A stretch of DNA of 64,000 bases from DTYU01 sp040756575. GTDB lineage: Bacteria; Bacillota; Desulfotomaculia; Desulfotomaculales; Ammonificaceae. Positions 14,469-23,672 of the stretch are shown one piece after another. The notes under the pieces were generated by a model that worked only from the letters and a program-made list of their open reading frames with translations, had not been told where the DNA came from and did not search any database. The stretch spans positions 1 through 64,000 of the forward strand of contig JBFLYP010000003.1 of NCBI GenBank assembly GCA_040756575.1, written 5' to 3'. Numbering within the stretch: the stretch's first letter is position 1; each line of letters opens with the position of its first letter. Both the position numbers and the translations under genes were made by a program.

Positions 14469-17171
14469 CTACCGGATCTGTTCCTCAAGCTCCTGCAAAA
14501 CTCGCTTCACGTTTTCAATGTTTTCCCCGTAACCGCCCCAATCACCGCTCTTCAGGGATTCATCCGCTTGTTTGAAAAACTCATTGGCTTTGCGGATAAG
14601 CTCCGATGCAGAACGCTTTTCTTCACGTTCTTCTGCTGGAGGTTCAGGCTCCGTCCGGCCGCCGAAGATCTTTTCCAGAGCGGACTGCAGTGTCGGCTCC
14701 ATTACGACTTTGTCGCCGTGTACCACTATCACCCGGCGCAGTTCCGGCATCTTGGACTGCTCCGCCTGGAGATAAAGCGGCTCCACGTACAAGAGAGCGT
14801 CCTTGATCGGAATAATCAGAAGATTACCGCGAATGACTCTTGAACCGCGCTGATCCCAAAGGGTGAGCTGCTGAGAAATCTGCGTGTCCTGGTTGATCCG
14901 AGCTTCCACCTGCATGGGTCCGAATACAAGTTCCTGTTTGGGGAACTCATAGACCAGGAGCCTGCCGTAGTTCTCCCCGTCGCAGCGCGCAGCAAACCAG
15001 GCGATCATGTTGTTCTTATTTTGCGGTGTAAACGGGATTATTAACATAAACTCGGGTTCCTTATCACCCGGAAGCCGCGTAATGACATAGTAAGGTTCGA
15101 CTCTTATTTCTTCTCCCCCGAATATTTCGCTGGGAAGGACCCATTTATCTTCTTTGGTGAAGAAAACCTGCGGGTCCTGCATGTGGTATACCGTGTACAT
15201 TTTTGACTGGATCAGAAACAGTTTTTCGGGGTACCGGATATGCTCCGCCAGCTCCCGCGGCATTTCCTTAAAAGGCGTAAAAAGTTCAGGGAATATGCGA
15301 TTAAGGCTTTGAGCCAATGGGTCTTCGGGATCGGTCAGGTAAAAGTGTACATCACCGTTGTACGCGTCGATAACAACCTTTACGGAATTCCGGATGTAGT
15401 TGAACCCCTCGTAGGGTTCGGCATACGGAAACCACCGCGTAGTGGTATATGCATCCCACATGTAATAGAGCCGGCCGCCGGCCAAAACGATATACGGGTC
15501 TCCGTCGTAGCTGAGAAAGGGAGCTATCTTTTTTACTCGCGTCTGAATGTCCCGGTGGTAAAGAACCCTCGAATCCCTTGTGATGTCTGTGGACAACAGC
15601 AACTTGTAATCATGGAAGGATAGCGCAAAAGCAAAACGCCGCAGCAAACTGTCGAGGCGGACGCCGCCTTTTCCTGCGTATCGGGTATAAACGTTTTCGT
15701 CGCCTTTCGGGTAATCGAACTCCCCTGTCTTTGTGTTTACTACCACGTAGGGCGATTCAAGTTCGCCGAAGTAAATCTCAGGCCTGGTTACTCTAAGGTC
15801 TGTCAGGCTCTGGGGCGGGATGTCCTTGATAAAGAACGCCGGCATACCTTCCGCGGTCACCTCATTCACCGGACTCATCGCGACCCCGTGACCATGGGTG
15901 TACTTTAAGTGGCGGTTTATCCACGTTTTTGCTTGGGCCGATAGCCGGTCCTGGTTGAGCTCGCGAGCCCCAAGCATCACCTGGCGGTATTTCCCGTCTA
16001 CCCGGTAGCGGTCGATGTCAATGTCGTGGAACTGGTAATAAGGCCTCATTTCCTGCATCTGACTGTATGTTTGCTTAAGAGGCTTCCAGTCCCAGAGACG
16101 GATATTCTCAAAAGACTCCCGGTTTTCCTTTATATCTTCAAGGCTTAACGTCTTTCCGGCAGGAAAAGACTTGCGTTCGATACCGTCTAAGCCGTAGGCC
16201 TTTCTGGTGAAAGCAATCGCCTTTTCTATATAGGGACGTTCCCGGTTGAGTTCGTTCGGTTCGACAACAAACTTTTGTACAACTGCGGGATACAGAACCC
16301 CCAGCGCAAAGGAAACAGTAACGAGTGTTGCCAGACCGAAAAGCGGATATCTTAGCGAAGCCTTAACGGTCCCGAAAACAGACAGCAAAGCTACGGCGAG
16401 CGCGACAAAAATCAGGACGCGTATGGCCAGGAGGCTTGCATGGATGTCGGTATAACCCGGGCCGAAAACCGCTCCCCGTTCCGAGTAAAAAAGGAGAAAC
16501 TGGTTGAGGTAATAACCCCAGGCCTTAAGTGCGAAAATGAGGGCCGCAAGAAAGGACAGGTGCCGGAGGGCGTGCCGCGACCGCCAGAAACCGTAACCTT
16601 TCAGCGGGTCGGTCACCGAGTATATTAAAATGATTATCACGGCAGTAAACAGAACGGCACCGATACTCAACCGGTAAAGCAGCACGTATAAGGGAAGAGA
16701 GAAAGTGTAAAAACTGATCTCCCTGCCGAAAAACGGGTCGGTTGCTCCGAAACTTACCGGGTTAAGGTATTGGTAAAAGACAAGCCACTTGTGGCCGAGG
16801 AATGAACTGAAGGCCAGTGCTGCCGCTGCGCTCCCTAAAAAGAAGACCAGCGTTACAAGACGCGGACTGATAAACTGCTGCCAAGGGCTGATTTCTATGG
16901 CGTTTGCGCCGTCAGCGGTTAATCTTATGGATTTTAAAATATACTTGCGAGTGAACAGCAGGTTTGCAAAAAGAAAACCAAAGAAAAGGACTGCTGCGGA
17001 CAGCCTTAAGCCAATTTCACTCAAAAAGATTTTGATAAAAATGCTCTGGAACCCAAGCGAACGGAACCATAGCAATTCTGTATAAAACCGTGCTCCGCTA
17101 CCCAACAGCAGATAAACCGTCAGAAGAACTATAAGAACGCCAAGCAGCGGCCATCGGCGGCGTTTTTGCAA
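14469..17171 (-). CDS. UPF0182 family membrane protein
   Basis: A 900-residue protein with about seven N-terminal membrane helices (up to residue 290) and a large C-terminal domain of about 600 residues, likely extracytoplasmic. Family blocks include RPYIEKAIAFTRKAYGLD, GVAMSPVNEV, IYFGELESPYVVVNT and AQSLNRIFPELFTPF. UPF0182 proteins are widespread in Firmicutes, Actinobacteria and cyanobacteria and have no established function. The end is a charged coiled-coil-like tail. The TTG start follows GGGAGG. A small zinc-ribbon protein gene lies 20 bases upstream and is probably cotranscribed. Confidence 0.92.
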   Translation of the reverse strand: MQKRRRWPLLGVLIVLLTVYLLLGSGARFYTELLWFRSLGFQSIFIKIFLSEIGLRLSAAVLFFGFLFANLLFTRKYILKSIRLTADGANAIEISPWQQFISPRLVTLVFFLGSAAAALAFSSFLGHKWLVFYQYLNPVSFGATDPFFGREISFYTFSLPLYVLLYRLSIGAVLFTAVIIILIYSVTDPLKGYGFWRSRHALRHLSFLAALIFALKAWGYYLNQFLLFYSERGAVFGPGYTDIHASLLAIRVLIFVALAVALLSVFGTVKASLRYPLFGLATLVTVSFALGVLYPAVVQKFVVEPNELNRERPYIEKAIAFTRKAYGLDGIERKSFPAGKTLSLEDIKENRESFENIRLWDWKPLKQTYSQMQEMRPYYQFHDIDIDRYRVDGKYRQVMLGARELNQDRLSAQAKTWINRHLKYTHGHGVAMSPVNEVTAEGMPAFFIKDIPPQSLTDLRVTRPEIYFGELESPYVVVNTKTGEFDYPKGDENVYTRYAGKGGVRLDSLLRRFAFALSFHDYKLLLSTDITRDSRVLYHRDIQTRVKKIAPFLSYDGDPYIVLAGGRLYYMWDAYTTTRWFPYAEPYEGFNYIRNSVKVVIDAYNGDVHFYLTDPEDPLAQSLNRIFPELFTPFKEMPRELAEHIRYPEKLFLIQSKMYTVYHMQDPQVFFTKEDKWVLPSEIFGGEEIRVEPYYVITRLPGDKEPEFMLIIPFTPQNKNNMIAWFAARCDGENYGRLLVYEFPKQELVFGPMQVEARINQDTQISQQLTLWDQRGSRVIRGNLLIIPIKDALLYVEPLYLQAEQSKMPELRRVIVVHGDKVVMEPTLQSALEKIFGGRTEPEPPAEEREEKRSASELIRKANEFFKQADESLKSGDWGGYGENIENVKRVLQELEEQIR

Positions 17172-17190
17172 CAGTAAAACCTCCCCTGCA

Positions 17191-17373
17191 CTACATCGGC
17201 TTTGGATTCTTCTGCGACTCTTCAGCCTCGTGTCTCAGCTTTGCCTGACATAAAGGACATACTGTAGCAGGCTTTTTGGGGACCTCAAAGATGTCCTCTT
17301 CTTCTTTTGCAAGCACATCCTCCAGTGCGTCAGTTTCGAACTTGCGCCCGCAAAGAATGCAACGTCGCTCCAT
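17191..17373 (-). CDS. Small zinc-ribbon protein (DUF2197/YlaI-like)
   Basis: A 60-residue protein with two CxxC knuckles, CILC near residue 5 and CPLC near residue 38, spaced to bind one zinc ion, and a charged C-terminus (KLRHEAEESQ). The pattern resembles DUF2197 proteins of Firmicutes, of unknown function. It sits directly upstream of the UPF0182 gene. Confidence 0.7.
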   Translation of the reverse strand: MERRCILCGRKFETDALEDVLAKEEEDIFEVPKKPATVCPLCQAKLRHEAEESQKNPKPM

Positions 17374-17407
17374 AGATCAAACTCCTCCCCTGAAAATAGT
17401 ACTTCTT

Positions 17408-17595
17408 TCGATGGGCGCGGCGATGAGCTTCACCCTGCTTCGTCAGGCTCGCCGGCCGAATCCTCACGTACTTCTATGTACGCTCCGGTTCGGCCGGCTT
17501 CGCCTTCCTCGCATTGCTCGCCCCTCACCGCGTTTCGTTTATGTTACACTACTGCATTTAAGTAACACGCTTGCGGGTCCCCATTTTCATCCCCG
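17408..17595 (+). repeat. Dispersed intergenic repeat, copy C
   Basis: It shows GGGCGCGGCGATGAGCTTC, CGTCAGGCT, CGCCTTCC, a GTTAC...AGTAAC stem and CCCATTTTCAT as in copy F. At the tip of the AGGC/GCCT hairpin it carries an extra GC-rich palindrome, GCCGGCCGAA...TTCGGCCGGC, at about 17450-17498. Confidence 0.75.
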
Positions 17596-17629
17596 GTGGC
17601 GACGACTAATCGTCGTGAATGACTCCTTT

Positions 17630-17673
17630 GAAAATGTCCTTCTTCTTCCGTGGGGGCGCGGCGATGTAAGCGG
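17630..17673 (+). repeat. Dispersed intergenic repeat, left-end fragment
   Basis: AAAATGTCCTTCTTCTTCCG followed by TGGGGGCGCGGCGATG matches the left boundary of copies D and E (GAGAATGCGTTCTTCTTCCG then TGGGGCGCG). Together with copy C it fills most of the 546-bp gene-free stretch 17374-17919, in which I see no gene. Confidence 0.6.
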
Positions 17674-17919
17674 CATGGGAGACTCCCTCTTTAAGATTTT
17701 TATCCAGCACTCGTTAGTTCGAATTACCTTTACCCGATCTCCTGGCTTGTTCGACAAGAAAGGACCCGTTCCTGCTACCAAAAATTAACCGTGTTTTACA
17801 GTGCCGCTCGAAAAACTCTTCAGTCGCCGCCGTTATCAACAAGGCGCCACTTTTTCATTCTATGCTATTTACACGAGGCTTGCCCAAAACACAAAACAGC
17901 CGACTCTGAAAGCTTAGAT

Positions 17920-18390
17920 CTACCGCCTTAGAGTGGCTACCAGTCGCTTAGGATTTACCAGAAGATCGAGTCCGTCGTTTATATCCTTGACCACAACATC
18001 GGCAGCATGAAGGGCTTCCGCGGCCGTTCCTTCCGGTCCAAGCACCAGAATTCCAAGTGCAGCCCGGCGCAACATTAAAACGTCATTAGCACCGTTTCCA
18101 ACCGCGACCACGTTGGCAGCGCCTAATTCCTCAACATACCGCTCCTTTTCCGGCCCCACAACCTCACGGCTGACAACCTTAATGACGCAGCGGAGGGCCG
18201 CACACGCCTCTCTTGCAGTGCCGAACGTATCGGCGGTAAAAATGTGGACATCTAAGTTTTCGGCAATGCTGTTGAGCCGCTCTACGACCCCTGGAAGAAC
18301 AGCGCCGTCAAGTGCGAACGTGCCGTTAAAATCCAGCACGATGTGTTTAAGTTTAAGCACCCCCTGCCCGGGAATATCAACTTGAAGCAT
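17920..18390 (-). CDS. HAD-family phosphatase-like protein (soluble P-type ATPase-like)
   Basis: A 156-residue HAD protein with motif I DFNGTFALDG (nucleophile Asp, but Asn in place of the usual second acidic residue, as in P-type ATPase-like HADs), motif II TADT, a conserved lysine in GPEKERYV and motif IV GNGANDVLML. It resembles the catalytic phosphorylation domain of P-type ATPases without membrane parts. The substrate is unknown. It stands downstream of adk, separated by a hairpin at 18447-18475. Confidence 0.8.
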   Translation of the reverse strand: MLQVDIPGQGVLKLKHIVLDFNGTFALDGAVLPGVVERLNSIAENLDVHIFTADTFGTAREACAALRCVIKVVSREVVGPEKERYVEELGAANVVAVGNGANDVLMLRRAALGILVLGPEGTAAEALHAADVVVKDINDGLDLLVNPKRLVATLRR

Positions 18391-18446
18391 ACGCCTCCCC
18401 CTTTACAAAGATAAGCAGGAATGAACTATGGAGGGAATTAACAGTT

Positions 18447-18475
18447 AAGGCCGGACTTCTGTGAAGCTCGGCCTT
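18447..18475 (-). terminator. Hairpin after adk
   Basis: AAGGCCGGACTTC and GAAGCTCGGCCTT pair over 13 positions with two mismatches around a three-base loop. It lies 65 bases beyond the adk stop; the following minus-strand bases are A/T-rich but lack a pure T run. Confidence 0.45.
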
Positions 18476-18540
18476 ACTATATCATTGAATACTAAGGACT
18501 GTCAATGCGGTGGAAAGAATCGACTGTGGGATGATCGGCG

Positions 18541-19185
18541 CTATTTCTTTAGCACTGCCAGGATATCCTGGAGCACCTTATCAATCGGTTGATCGCCGTT
18601 TATGTCTAAAACCAAGCCTTGCTTGCCGTAATAGTCGAGGAGCGGCTTCGTTTGGGCTTCATACACGTCAAGCCGCTTGTTGACTGTTTCCTCCGTATCA
18701 TCGCTCCGCTGGTAAAGTTCACCGCCGCACTTATCACACTTGCCTGCTTCCTTTGGGGGTTTATTTGTAATGTGGTAAGTGTCTCCGCAAGAGCGACACA
18801 CCCGCCGCCCTGTAATACGCGCCACAATTCTCTCCCGGGGCACTTTGATATTGATAACTCCGTCGAGTTTGACCCCCAGGTCTTTCAGGGTCGCGTCAAG
18901 CGCTTCGGCTTGGGGAAGTGTACGGGGAAAACCATCGAGTAAAAAGCCGGTCTTGCAATCAGGTTGTGCGATCCGTTCTTTAACTACGCCTATAATTACC
19001 TCATCCGGAACAAGCTGGCCTTTGTCCATATACTCTTTTGCTTTCTTTCCCATTTCGGTGCCCTGCTTTACCGCTTCACGCAACATGTCCCCGGTGGAAA
19101 TATGCGGGATCTTTAACTCTTTAACCACCTCTACAGCCTGAGTCCCCTTGCCGGCACCTGGCGGCCCCATGATTAGCAGATTCAC
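18541..19185 (-). CDS. adk: Adenylate kinase
   Basis: A 214-residue long-form adenylate kinase. P-loop GPPGAGKGTQ is at residues 7-16, the NMP-binding block STGDMLREA follows, then DGFPRTLPQA, and the LID domain contains four cysteines (CRSC and CDKC) that bind structural zinc, as in many Gram-positive enzymes. It converts ATP plus AMP to two ADP. Here it is not in the ribosomal protein secY cluster but stands between tRNA-Pro and the HAD gene. Confidence 0.96.
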   Translation of the reverse strand: MNLLIMGPPGAGKGTQAVEVVKELKIPHISTGDMLREAVKQGTEMGKKAKEYMDKGQLVPDEVIIGVVKERIAQPDCKTGFLLDGFPRTLPQAEALDATLKDLGVKLDGVINIKVPRERIVARITGRRVCRSCGDTYHITNKPPKEAGKCDKCGGELYQRSDDTEETVNKRLDVYEAQTKPLLDYYGKQGLVLDINGDQPIDKVLQDILAVLKK

Positions 19186-19245
19186 GCTCTCCCCCTCCTA
19201 AAAAATGTTTTTTGTGAAATCCAGTACTAGCCGGAGACCTAAAAA

Positions 19246-19323
19246 TGGTCGGGATGACAGGATTTGAACCTGCGACCTCACGGTCCCGAACCGTGCGCTC
19301 TTGCCAAGCTGAGCTACATCCCG
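19246..19323 (-). tRNA. tRNA-Pro (anticodon CGG)
   Basis: The minus strand folds as acceptor CGGGATG/CATCCCG, D arm GCTC/GAGC, anticodon arm CACGG-TTCGGGA-CCGTG (anticodon CGG), T arm GCAGG-TTCAAAT-CCTGT, discriminator A and encoded CCA. Confidence 0.95.
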
Positions 19324-19565
19324 CCCTATACAATATTCAATTATCACCCAAGTTTCCGGTAAAGTCAAGGGGGGTGTGCTGCTTTAACACTTGAAGTTTC
19401 CCGGTACACTTGAAGAGTCTTCTTTACGAAAGATTAGAGAAAGTTGTTTACGCACAGGCTGGGTATTAACGGATATTTTGGTAATATAATACTTGAACAC
19501 CGGTTAAATCTCGCTTACAATATATTTAAACTTCGTTGTCAGAAGCTGTCTAAAGGAGTCGTAGC

Positions 19566-21413
19566 ATGTTGTTGCGCTCATTGCGGAACCAGGTTCTGGC
19601 ACTGCTTGTGGCAAGTCTTGCAGTATACGCCTTTGTAGCGTCCATTGCTACCATATTCATCCTTAGGGGTTGCGCGGAAGAAGGTATGGTAAGCAAGGTC
19701 AAGAGTGACCTTGCTATGACGGAACAGTTGATTGATATCCTCTATCCCGGTTCCTGGGAGGTGAGAGGCGATAGTCTTTATAAGGGTGGCATATTGATGA
19801 ACGGCAACCCGATTGTTAACCGGATCACCGAGTTAACCGGGGACACCTGTACGATATTTCTTCACGACGTCCGTATTGCCACCACCGTTCCCGGACCGTC
19901 CGGCAAACCGGCAATCGGGACGCGCGTATCAGAACCGGTACGTCTGGCCGTTTTAGGCAAAGGAACCGACTACTATGGAAAGGCGGTCGTGGTCGGACAG
20001 ACTTACCAGACCGCTTACCGGCCGATTAAAGATGCTAAAGGTGATGTAATAGGGATTCTTTATGTTGGCACACCGCAAGCGCAGATTCACCAGACGGTTG
20101 GAAAATTAATGTTGGGTAAAGCGTTTATGCTCTTAATCGTCCTTCTGGTTCTCGGTCTTCTGACGAGCGCAGCTTTCACAAAATGGCTCAGCCCCCTGCA
20201 ACACATTTCAAAGACGTTAAAGGCAGTTGCGTTAGGGGATTACGACCGGCCAATAGAAAACCCTCGATACGTTGAATTCGAGGGAATTGTTGAATCGGTT
20301 GAGCGTATGAGGGCAGATATCAAAGAAAGCTTTTACCGGCTGCAAAACCTTACAAAATTCGGAATGCGGGCCGTGGCACTGTTACGCGAGGAAGAAGCAT
20401 ATAAACTCCTCGTTCATTACCTGAAGAAGTTAGGTGTTGACGAAATCATTGTTGCATTGATAGACGAAGGTCACCGCCGTGCCCGGGTGGTATCGTATTA
20501 TTCCCGCCCCTTGGGAGAGGAACAGTATTATTCAGAACCGGTTGCGCGTTTTAATTTCACTGTTTTGCGCCAGATTGAACTTTGCCCGGCCGTCCGGGTC
20601 TTAAACCCCTATGTGGTACAGAACGCTGACGATGACCTCGGATGTCCCTTCGCCGTTGCTACCGATCCTGAAGTTAAAAGTTATGCCTGCTACCCCCTGA
20701 CGGTTCGCGGACAAGCACTCGGGTGGGTAAAAATAGCGAGCCGTGTACCAAACTTTTTTGATACCGATACCATGAATACCGTTAAGGGTTTCATATCATT
20801 CACTTCCGCCATGATCGCAAACCTGCGGCTAAACGAACTCAACCGTTACCTGTCCCTGACAGACCCGCTCACAAGCCTGTACAACAGGCGTTTCCTTGAA
20901 GGCTATTTTACACAACAAATCGCCCAAGCCAACCGGCGGCGAGAACCTTTCGGCGTAATTTTCTTTGATATAGACCAGTTCAAGCTGATAAACGATACTT
21001 ACGGACATGAGGTCGGCGATAAAGTATTGGCAACAGTCGCCGAAACGATAAGGCGTACGCTCCGTGAAACGGACCTATTAGTCCGGTATGGCGGTGAAGA
21101 GTTTATTATCATCCTTCCGTCCACAACGTTGGAAGGAGCGATCAACGTGGCCGAAAAAATCCGGCGTATAATAGCAACAACCACGGTACATATCGATTCA
21201 GGCGGCTGTATTTCGCTTACCGTCAGCCTTGGTGTAGCAGAGTATACGCCGGGAGCAGCACTTACGAGTCAAGACCTGATTCAGCGAGCTGACGAGGCAA
21301 TGTACCAGGCAAAGCTGATGGGTAAGAATATGGTGGTAGCTTATAAGGAAAGTTCTCAAGGCGAGCCGGCATTTCTGACCGGTAAGGAGGTGGACATGAT
21401 CGGCCTCATGTAA
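19566..21413 (+). CDS. Diguanylate cyclase with Cache sensor, HAMP and GGDEF domains
   Basis: A 615-residue membrane sensor. Order: membrane helix at about 10-35, extracytoplasmic Cache-type domain to about 180 (GTRVSEPV, YQTAYRPIKDAKGDVIGILYVGTP), second helix 185-205, HAMP linker, a GAF-like segment around 265-420, then GGDEF at about 430-600. The active site reads RYGGEEF, which is catalytically competent, and an RETD inhibitory I-site lies upstream of it, so c-di-GMP feedback inhibition is expected. AAGGAG precedes the ATG. It is a single plus-strand gene; its end overlaps the end of the convergent LOG-like gene by 8 bases. The ligand is unknown. Confidence 0.92.
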   Translation: MLLRSLRNQVLALLVASLAVYAFVASIATIFILRGCAEEGMVSKVKSDLAMTEQLIDILYPGSWEVRGDSLYKGGILMNGNPIVNRITELTGDTCTIFLHDVRIATTVPGPSGKPAIGTRVSEPVRLAVLGKGTDYYGKAVVVGQTYQTAYRPIKDAKGDVIGILYVGTPQAQIHQTVGKLMLGKAFMLLIVLLVLGLLTSAAFTKWLSPLQHISKTLKAVALGDYDRPIENPRYVEFEGIVESVERMRADIKESFYRLQNLTKFGMRAVALLREEEAYKLLVHYLKKLGVDEIIVALIDEGHRRARVVSYYSRPLGEEQYYSEPVARFNFTVLRQIELCPAVRVLNPYVVQNADDDLGCPFAVATDPEVKSYACYPLTVRGQALGWVKIASRVPNFFDTDTMNTVKGFISFTSAMIANLRLNELNRYLSLTDPLTSLYNRRFLEGYFTQQIAQANRRREPFGVIFFDIDQFKLINDTYGHEVGDKVLATVAETIRRTLRETDLLVRYGGEEFIIILPSTTLEGAINVAEKIRRIIATTTVHIDSGGCISLTVSLGVAEYTPGAALTSQDLIQRADEAMYQAKLMGKNMVVAYKESSQGEPAFLTGKEVDMIGLM

Positions 21414-21870
21414 TCTTTTTGATCGCTAATTCTACTGCCTCATAGGGAGTTTTTGCGAGGCAAACGCCGGGTATCCCAGAGAAGGAAAACTCCAATGCAA
21501 TCACGGGTTTTCTTTTTTTCAGGGCCAATGCAACCTCCGAGAGCGTTCCGTACCCGCCGCTGACTGCGATTAAGGCGTCGGCGGCACATACGATCACCGC
21601 ATTACGCGCGTCTCCCAAGCCCGTCGGCAAGGCTATGTGGAGATAGGGATTTGCCTCCGACCTATCCGTACCAGGCAAAATGCCTATAGCTATACCCCCT
21701 CCATCGCGGGCGCCGCGTGCCGCGGCAGCCATCACCCCTTCCCTTCCGCCGCACAAGAGCACTGAGTTTCGCTGCGCGATTGCAAAGCCCACCTGATAGG
21801 CCAATTCTTCAACCTCTGGTGTAGAGCCGGCTGATCCCACAACTGCCAAGTAATAAGCTTTTGCCCACAT
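21406..21870 (-). CDS. LOG/TIGR00725-family nucleotide-binding protein
   Basis: A 154-residue Rossmann-like protein with VVGSAGS at the N-terminus, LLCGGREGVMAAAARGA, ILPGTDRSEAN and SGGYGTLSEVALAL. The last motif is the PGGxGTxxE signature of the lysine-decarboxylase-like/LOG family, some members of which are cytokinin riboside phosphoribohydrolases; the shorter TIGR00725 subgroup is uncharacterised. It lies 6 bases downstream of rex and is probably cotranscribed. Confidence 0.82.
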   Translation of the reverse strand: MWAKAYYLAVVGSAGSTPEVEELAYQVGFAIAQRNSVLLCGGREGVMAAAARGARDGGGIAIGILPGTDRSEANPYLHIALPTGLGDARNAVIVCAADALIAVSGGYGTLSEVALALKKRKPVIALEFSFSGIPGVCLAKTPYEAVELAIKKIT

Positions 21871-21876
21871 CTGAGC

Positions 21877-22539
21877 TTATCCCTTCGGTTCAAACAAGTA
21901 GGACGGATGAAGTTCCCGAAATGTAAGATTGAAAGTCAGAATCTCAAGCTTGATGGAAAGGTCGACGTTTCTTACGATAACATGCTCCGGGACTTGAACC
22001 ACAGCCGGACCGAAGGTTAACAGCGCATCTATACCGCTTTTCACCAAAAGGTCAGCCACTTCCTGCGTACCCGACTGAGGAACGGTAATAATACCGATAC
22101 GAACCCCGTATTCCGCCACCACTTCGGGAACACGCTCGACAGGAAGCACCTCGAGGTCTTGAATCCGCTTTCCTATTTTTAAAAGATCGTTGTCAAAGAC
22201 GGCCACAATATTGAAACCACGGTCCCTGAAACCACGGTACGCACAAAGCGCGGTACCTAAGTTCCCCGCGCCCACCAGTATCACCGGCCAGGAACGTGTC
22301 AATCCAAGGATTTTAAGAATGTAATGAATAAGGTCTTTAACGTTATACCCGACTCCGCGGGTGCCGAACTCTCCGAAATAAGCCAAGTCTTTACGGACTT
22401 GAGCCGGGCTTACGCCCACACCCTTTGCGATTTCGTTCGACGAGACAGTGGCCACACCGTTTTTATCCAGTCGCTCAAGAAAGCGCGAATAAATCGACAG
22501 CCTGCTTACCGTTGCCTCCGGTACGCGCAACACCTTCAA
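21877..22539 (-). CDS. rex: Redox-sensing transcriptional repressor Rex
   Basis: A 220-residue regulator. N-terminal winged helix (residues 7-60, with VSPAQVRKDLAYFGEFGTRGVGY, of which the core RKDLAYFGEFG is diagnostic) and C-terminal Rossmann domain with VGAGNLGTAL that senses the NADH/NAD ratio. Rex represses fermentation and hydrogen/electron-transfer genes when NAD is high and is released by NADH. I looked for a Rex operator upstream of hysBA, mdh and rex itself and did not find a clear one. Confidence 0.95.
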   Translation of the reverse strand: MKVLRVPEATVSRLSIYSRFLERLDKNGVATVSSNEIAKGVGVSPAQVRKDLAYFGEFGTRGVGYNVKDLIHYILKILGLTRSWPVILVGAGNLGTALCAYRGFRDRGFNIVAVFDNDLLKIGKRIQDLEVLPVERVPEVVAEYGVRIGIITVPQSGTQEVADLLVKSGIDALLTFGPAVVQVPEHVIVRNVDLSIKLEILTFNLTFRELHPSYLFEPKG

Positions 22540-23008
22540 TACCGATGCCTCCTCCGAAAATAAACGTTCAACCTTATACTGACAGGGCTTTAGGGTCCGT
22601 TCGACGTTCGACGTTTATAAAAGACCGAGGACAGGCACTTAAGTTTTTCACTCTTCGTTGTGCGGCTCGCCGCATGCGGCACTCCGCAACAATAGTGAAC
22701 GGACCTCAAGCAATTCTGACAGTGTAGGTGTCGGAAGTCAAGAATTGTGTCAAATTGTTCAAACCGGGTTTCCTCAGCTTCAAGCGCAAATGAGCCGTCC
22801 ACCGGCCAAAATCAACTGCCATAGTTCCAATATTCTTGAACCATTGCGGGGACCGTTACTTAAACGGCTTCTTCAAAAATGAGTATTCCAGCTTCGAATA
22901 AAGGGAACTTTGTCGTTAACTGTTGTTTCTTGAAGCCGGAAAAAAAAAATTTGCTGCCATTATTGTACTGGAGTTGTTGTTCGGGTGTCAATGATTATGG
23001 GAAAACTA
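22540..23008. other. Intergenic region upstream of rex, carrying a short repeat fragment
   Basis: Holds the short dispersed-repeat fragment at 22645-22685. An AAGCCGG..AAAAAAAAAA tract occurs near 22935-22950. No gene is supported. Confidence 0.4.
22645..22685 (+). repeat. Dispersed intergenic repeat, right-end fragment (copy B)
   Basis: TTTTCACTCTTCGTTGTGCG followed by GCTCGCCGCATGCGGCACTCC matches the right ends of copies D, E and F. The segment includes a GCCGC(A)TGCGGC palindrome. Confidence 0.65.
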
Positions 23009-23665
23009 TCACGAAGGGGATTGTTGAAGAAGTCGTCTTACCGCCTCGGCAGGATTCTCTGAAAGGAATACCGCTGATCCGGCAACCAACACGTCTGCGC
23101 CGGCGTCTATCACCGCGGCTGCAGTTTCCGGGTTAACACCGCCGTCAACTTCAATTTCAGCTTTTATCCCATTGCGGTCAAGAACAGTTCGGAGATAGGC
23201 GATCTTTTTCAACATTTCGGGAATAAACCGCTGTCCCCCAAAACCGGGGTTGACGGTCATTACCAAGACCAGATCTACAAGATCCAAGACATACTCCACC
23301 GCCTGCGGCGGCGTGGCCGGATTCAGCGCTACTCCCGCCTTTACACCGTGCCCACGAATGGCACCCAATGTGCGGTGAAGATGCAGGCAGGCTTCTGCAT
23401 GGACAGTCAAAATATTCGCACCCGCAGCAACGAAATCCGCAAGATACCGCTCCGGTGCAGCAACCATTAGGTGAACGTCGAAGACCATCTTCGTACAAGG
23501 GCGTAGTGCGGCCACAACAGGAGGTCCAATTGTTATATTGGGTACAAAATGGCCGTCCATAATATCAATGTGAAGGTAGGATGCCCCTGCGCTTTCCACC
23601 TTGTCAACACTTTCCGCCAGGCGGGCGAAATCGGCTGCCAGAATTGAGGGTGCAATCTTGACCAA
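23009..23665 (-). CDS. rpe: Ribulose-phosphate 3-epimerase
   Basis: A 218-residue TIM-barrel enzyme interconverting ribulose 5-phosphate and xylulose 5-phosphate. Motifs: IAPSILAADF at the N-terminus, HIDIMDGHFVPNITIG with metal ligands, VHLMV, VNPGFGGQRF and VDGGVN. The frame is open upstream to 23773, but this overlaps rsgA by 100 bases; the TTG at 23665 lies 7 bases after the rsgA stop with GGGG upstream and fits the family start, so I chose it. Confidence 0.94.
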   Translation of the reverse strand: MVKIAPSILAADFARLAESVDKVESAGASYLHIDIMDGHFVPNITIGPPVVAALRPCTKMVFDVHLMVAAPERYLADFVAAGANILTVHAEACLHLHRTLGAIRGHGVKAGVALNPATPPQAVEYVLDLVDLVLVMTVNPGFGGQRFIPEMLKKIAYLRTVLDRNGIKAEIEVDGGVNPETAAAVIDAGADVLVAGSAVFLSENPAEAVRRLLQQSPS

Positions 23666-23672
23666 TGCTGTT

